Part shown: in pieces, positions 42,474-45,019 of the stretch
Numbering within the stretch: position 1 is the stretch's first letter
Layout: every line of letters starts with the position of its first letter
Assembly: GCA_020636775.1 (NCBI GenBank)
Contig: JACJXF010000020.1
Coordinates: forward strand, 1-45,019
Direction: 5' to 3'
DNA length: 45,019 nucleotides
DNA from: Bacteroidales bacterium
GTDB taxonomy: Bacteria; Bacteroidota; Bacteroidia; Bacteroidales; GCA-2748055
Position numbers and translations under genes: made by a program
Notes under the pieces: model-generated
Seen by the model: the letters and a program-made list of their open reading frames with translations, nothing else
The model's database searches: none
What the model was told of the DNA's origin: nothing

Positions 42474-42923
42474 TTATGATATTTCAATTGAACGGGGGCC
42501 TTTATCAATAGAATCTTCCTTTTTAGGCATATCTATTAATAATAATCCATCCCTGTAACTTGCCTTGATTTTTTCTTTGTTTACTGACTCGGGAAGGTTG
42601 AAACTTCTCTCAAAGCTAATCCAGTTAAATTCCCTGAGCGTATAATTTTCACTTGACTGGACTTCTTCATTATTGTAGGAAACTGTAATCAGGTCCTTGG
42701 TAAGGTCGATTTTAACAAGGTTTTTGTCAATACCCGGAATCTCCATTTCCAAACGGAAAGAATCTTTGTTCTCAATCATATTAGCCCTTGGTTTTGACTG
42801 ATAAAGTGCAGGAGCAAAGAAATCATTAAACGGGAAATCCCTCATAAGATCGTTAAATCCCAATACCGGCTTATCCAAAACATTATTGTAACCGTTCCTG
42901 TTATAAACTTTTAAGAGTGTCAT
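42474..42923 (-). CDS. Hsp20/alpha-crystallin family small heat shock protein
   Basis: 149 residues, cytoplasmic. The alpha-crystallin domain covers about 44-140: ANMIENKDSFRLEMEIPGIDKNLVKIDLTKDLITVSYNNEE, EFNWISFERSFNLPESVNKEKIKASYRDGLLLIDMPKKE. A short N-terminal arm (MTLLKVYNRNGYNNVLDKPVLGFNDLMRDFPFNDFF) and a C-terminal tail with an I-x-I-like end (RSIEIS) for oligomer assembly are present. It holds unfolding proteins in an ATP-independent way. No CIRCE or other heat-shock operator is visible upstream. Single gene. Confidence 0.93.
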   Translation of the reverse strand: MTLLKVYNRNGYNNVLDKPVLGFNDLMRDFPFNDFFAPALYQSKPRANMIENKDSFRLEMEIPGIDKNLVKIDLTKDLITVSYNNEEVQSSENYTLREFNWISFERSFNLPESVNKEKIKASYRDGLLLIDMPKKEDSIDKGPRSIEIS

Positions 42924-43127
42924 GATAGTAAGTTTTATGTGAATAAAATATTTACATCAGCATTTCAAATTAAATGCCAGCAGAAAAAAATGCGCTTTTT
43001 TTGAAAAATTCTAAGTAATTACGCCATATTGGCATATTTACTTGAAATTAACATGTCATTATGGCCGTTCAATAAGATTTTCGACTATCAATTTAAAGCT
43101 GCTGCTATATTTATTCCATTAGATTAG

Positions 43128-43135
43128 TATTTTTG
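43128..43135 (+). promoter_or_regulatory. -7 box of trmD
   Basis: TATTTTTG matches TAnnTTTG and ends 10 bases before the ATG, so the transcript should begin at or within a few bases of the start codon. Confidence 0.5.
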
Positions 43136-43145
43136 CCAAAAAAAT

Positions 43146-43832
43146 ATGCTCCGCATTGATATAATTACCGTTCTGCCTGAACTCATCGAAAGTCCTTTAA
43201 ATCACTCCATCTTAAAGAGGGCTCAGCAAAAGGGGCTTGCAGAAGTGCATCTTCATAATCTTCGCGATTTTTCTGAAGACAAACATAAGCGCGTCGATGA
43301 TTATGCTTTTAGCGGGGATGCAGGCATGGTAATGAAGATTGAACCCATCGATAAGGCCATCAGCTTTCTGAAATCCCAAAGAGAATATGATGAAATAATT
43401 TACACATCGCCGGATGGTCATATGTTTGATCAAAAAACCGCCAATAAACTCTCCACACTTAAGAATATTATAATTATTTGCGGACATTACAAGGGCGTTG
43501 ACCAGCGGGTAAGGGACCATCTGGTAAGCATGGAGATTTCCATTGGCAATTATGTATTAACGGGAGGTGAACTGGCTGCAGCCATAATTACCGACGCCGT
43601 TATCCGTCTGATCCCGGGTGCCATGTCAGATGAAACATCCGCCCTGTCTGATTCTTTTCAGGATGGCCTGCTGGCGCCCGAAGTTTACACCCGGCCTGCA
43701 GAATATAAGGGATGGAAAGTTCCGGACATACTTATTTCCGGGAATGAAAAGAAGATCGAGGAATGGAAAATGAAGAATTCCATTGAAAGGACCCGCAAGC
43801 TGAGACCCGATCTTCTGGATTCTGAAGAATAA
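43146..43832 (+). CDS. trmD: tRNA (guanine-N1)-methyltransferase
   Basis: 228 residues. Makes m1G37 in tRNAs with G36, which prevents +1 frameshifting. The SPOUT knot is clear: LRIDIITVLPELIESPLNHSILKRAQ, YAFSGDAGMVMKIEPIDKAI, IIICGHYKGVDQRVRDHLVSMEISIGNYVLTGGELAAAIITDAVIRLIPGAM, and the C-terminal DGLLAPEVYTRPAEYKGWKVPDILISGN. It homodimerises, with SAM bound in the knot. It stands apart from rimM/rplS/rpsP, with which it groups in many bacteria. Converges on the channel gene with a 5-base gap. Confidence 0.97.
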   Translation: MLRIDIITVLPELIESPLNHSILKRAQQKGLAEVHLHNLRDFSEDKHKRVDDYAFSGDAGMVMKIEPIDKAISFLKSQREYDEIIYTSPDGHMFDQKTANKLSTLKNIIIICGHYKGVDQRVRDHLVSMEISIGNYVLTGGELAAAIITDAVIRLIPGAMSDETSALSDSFQDGLLAPEVYTRPAEYKGWKVPDILISGNEKKIEEWKMKNSIERTRKLRPDLLDSEE

Positions 43833-43837
43833 ATCCT

Positions 43838-45019
43838 CTACCGTAAAATCTTTCTTACAAAAGCAACGGTAAAATAGGACATAAGAAACAGTCCCGTAAA
43901 TGCTTCCAGGCCGGCAAGTAAACGAAGTCCCCCCATCGGAACAAAATCGCCGTATCCAATTGTAAAATAGGTGACAAAACTAAAATAAAAAGCTTTTCCA
44001 ATAATTGTAGATATTTCGTAATGATTGGCGGTCTCAAGTATTACGGATTTGGTGGCGAGCTCCAGAAAAACATAAACAAAACTATAAAAAACATATGCTG
44101 CTAACATTGAAATTATAACTCTTAATGGATTCGTGGCATATAATCCCGCTTTATCAAATACCAGAAGCCTGAACCAATGGTAAGGATATACCCAGATGGC
44201 TTTGAGCGGACTGCCTTCCATCGCCTCCTCAAGCTCTGCCTTGGCTTCATGCCTTTTAAATTCAACATATGCCTTATCCTCATCGGTGTACTGACCTGTA
44301 ACCCGGAAATTCTCCTTTAAAACCCTGTATTGTTCAGATTTCATTCGGTGTCCGACGTTCTTTTGCGTTTCAATCAGACTCCTGACCTTGTTTTGTTCCC
44401 AGTCAATATATATGCGCCCAATCAGTCTCATTCCGCCAAAACTAATGGTGTTGATTTTTTCAACAAACTCATAGGGTTTAAGGTCAATAATATCCCTGAC
44501 AATGGTGTCGGACAAATCTATATAGTTGCAATATGAAAGGCGTATATCGGTATAGTGGTCGAGATGGCATGAATGCAGGGATAAACTCTTAAAACGGGAG
44601 TTGTAGAAACTTACATTTCCGGCACCAAAATCGGTTCGATCGAAAGCCAGTTCAGAGTTTTCAAACTCAGCCAGTTCAAAGTTCAGGTTTCCTTTGCCGA
44701 ATACGGCCTTTTTAAAATTAAATTTCCCATCCAGCAATTCCGAGCCTTCAAAGGATACATCTCCATTCCCGAAAACAGAGCGGTTAAAATTTACCTTTCC
44801 TTTTCCGAATTCAACCGTTCGAAAGTCAACATTGCCATTCCCAAATTCCGCCTGTTCAAAAGTCAGGTCCCCGTTCTGAAATTTGGCATAATGAAAATCC
44901 ACCTTACCATTTCCCCATCGTGCTATCTTAAAGGATACTTCCCCGCTGTTAAAAAGCGTATTTATAAACGACACATCACCGTTATTAAACTCCAGGTTAA
45001 TAAATGTCTTACTCCCGGG
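43838..45019 (-). CDS. Potassium-channel protein with N-terminal 12-residue repeat domain, 5' end missing
   Basis: At least 393 codons; the frame is open to the right edge, so the true start lies outside. A GTG at 44974 is an internal codon in the middle of the repeat. The N-terminal 135 or so residues are about ten 12-residue repeats of type A-x-F-G-N-G-x-V-x-F-x-x, with Phe spacings alternating 5 and 7, related to Phe-type pentapeptide (Pentapeptide_3) beta-helices. A linker with a basic/acidic helix (KRHEAKAELEEAMEG) follows, then two membrane helices (PLRVIISMLAAYVFYSFVYVFLEL and LLAGLEAFTGLFLMSYFTVAF) around a pore loop with filter TIGYGDFVP. This is the Ion_trans_2 two-helix potassium channel type, acting in the inner membrane with a cytoplasmic repeat domain by inference. 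Confidence 0.85.
   Translation of the reverse strand, partial: PGSKTFINLEFNNGDVSFINTLFNSGEVSFKIARWGNGKVDFHYAKFQNGDLTFEQAEFGNGNVDFRTVEFGKGKVNFNRSVFGNGDVSFEGSELLDGKFNFKKAVFGKGNLNFELAEFENSELAFDRTDFGAGNVSFYNSRFKSLSLHSCHLDHYTDIRLSYCNYIDLSDTIVRDIIDLKPYEFVEKINTISFGGMRLIGRIYIDWEQNKVRSLIETQKNVGHRMKSEQYRVLKENFRVTGQYTDEDKAYVEFKRHEAKAELEEAMEGSPLKAIWVYPYHWFRLLVFDKAGLYATNPLRVIISMLAAYVFYSFVYVFLELATKSVILETANHYEISTIIGKAFYFSFVTYFTIGYGDFVPMGGLRLLAGLEAFTGLFLMSYFTVAFVRKILR

Noticed and set aside
44972..44974. GTG as the start of the channel protein
   Set aside because: The frame stays open to the window edge and the 12-residue repeat continues upstream (FNNGDVSF), so this is an internal codon.

Overview
The window looks like chromosomal DNA of a member of the Bacteroidota, probably a free-living or environmental Bacteroidales/Marinilabiliales-type bacterium; I cannot name a genus. 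The grounds are type IX secretion C-terminal tails on two exported proteins, many short lipoproteins with Bacteroidota-style signal peptides, a FISUMP-domain protein, GldI-like FKBP lipoproteins next to nrnA and ndk, a Bacteroidota-style YidC with a large periplasmic domain, pyrG directly upstream of yidC, and several TAnnTTTG promoter -7 boxes in place of the usual sigma70 type.

Layout. 1-236: 5' part of a DUF1080 lipoprotein (minus strand). 448-1851: exported TPR protein. 1900-1973: tRNA-Arg(TCT) with its own promoter and terminator. 1974 to about 2434: a compact array of three further copies of parts of the tRNA 3' end, each with a terminator and an inverted T-arm copy, and with GC-rich hairpin repeats spliced into the T-loop sequence. 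This is the most unusual part of the window. 2711-10066: a 1094-residue T9SS-exported CBM9/Ig protein, an MprF-like lysyl-lipid synthase/flippase, a DUF998 membrane protein and a DUF4180 protein. 10312-17384: exported prolyl oligopeptidase, a formylglycine-generating-enzyme-like lipoprotein, a FISUMP lipoprotein, a short-chain dehydrogenase, an NTF2-like lipoprotein and a PQQ-type beta-propeller lipoprotein. 17578-23290: two divergent single-chain LeuC-LeuD-type dehydratases flanking a tandem universal stress protein and asparagine synthetase AsnA. 23453-27612: a two-gene glycoside hydrolase operon (GH2 enzyme plus a clan-A-type enzyme with CBM6 and T9SS tail).

27722-45019 is mostly housekeeping: an MBL-fold hydrolase, an RsmI-type methyltransferase, three FKBP lipoproteins with nrnA, ndk, a DciA-like DUF721 protein with recF, a TPR membrane protein, ribH, pyrG-yidC, a five-repeat DUF349 protein, an Hsp20 chaperone and trmD. 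The right edge cuts through a potassium-channel protein with a 12-residue repeat domain. A 9-bp TTACGG tandem repeat lies between recF and the TPR gene.

How the genes work together: nrnA and the FKBP lipoproteins form one operon (4-bp overlap, 3-bp gap). recF/dciA overlap by 4 bp and serve replication/repair. pyrG-yidC and the GH pair are also transcriptional units. The carbohydrate genes (CBM9, CBM6, GH2, DUF1080) and the FGE-like protein fit a polysaccharide-degrading lifestyle, but no SusC/SusD pair or sulfatase is present here.
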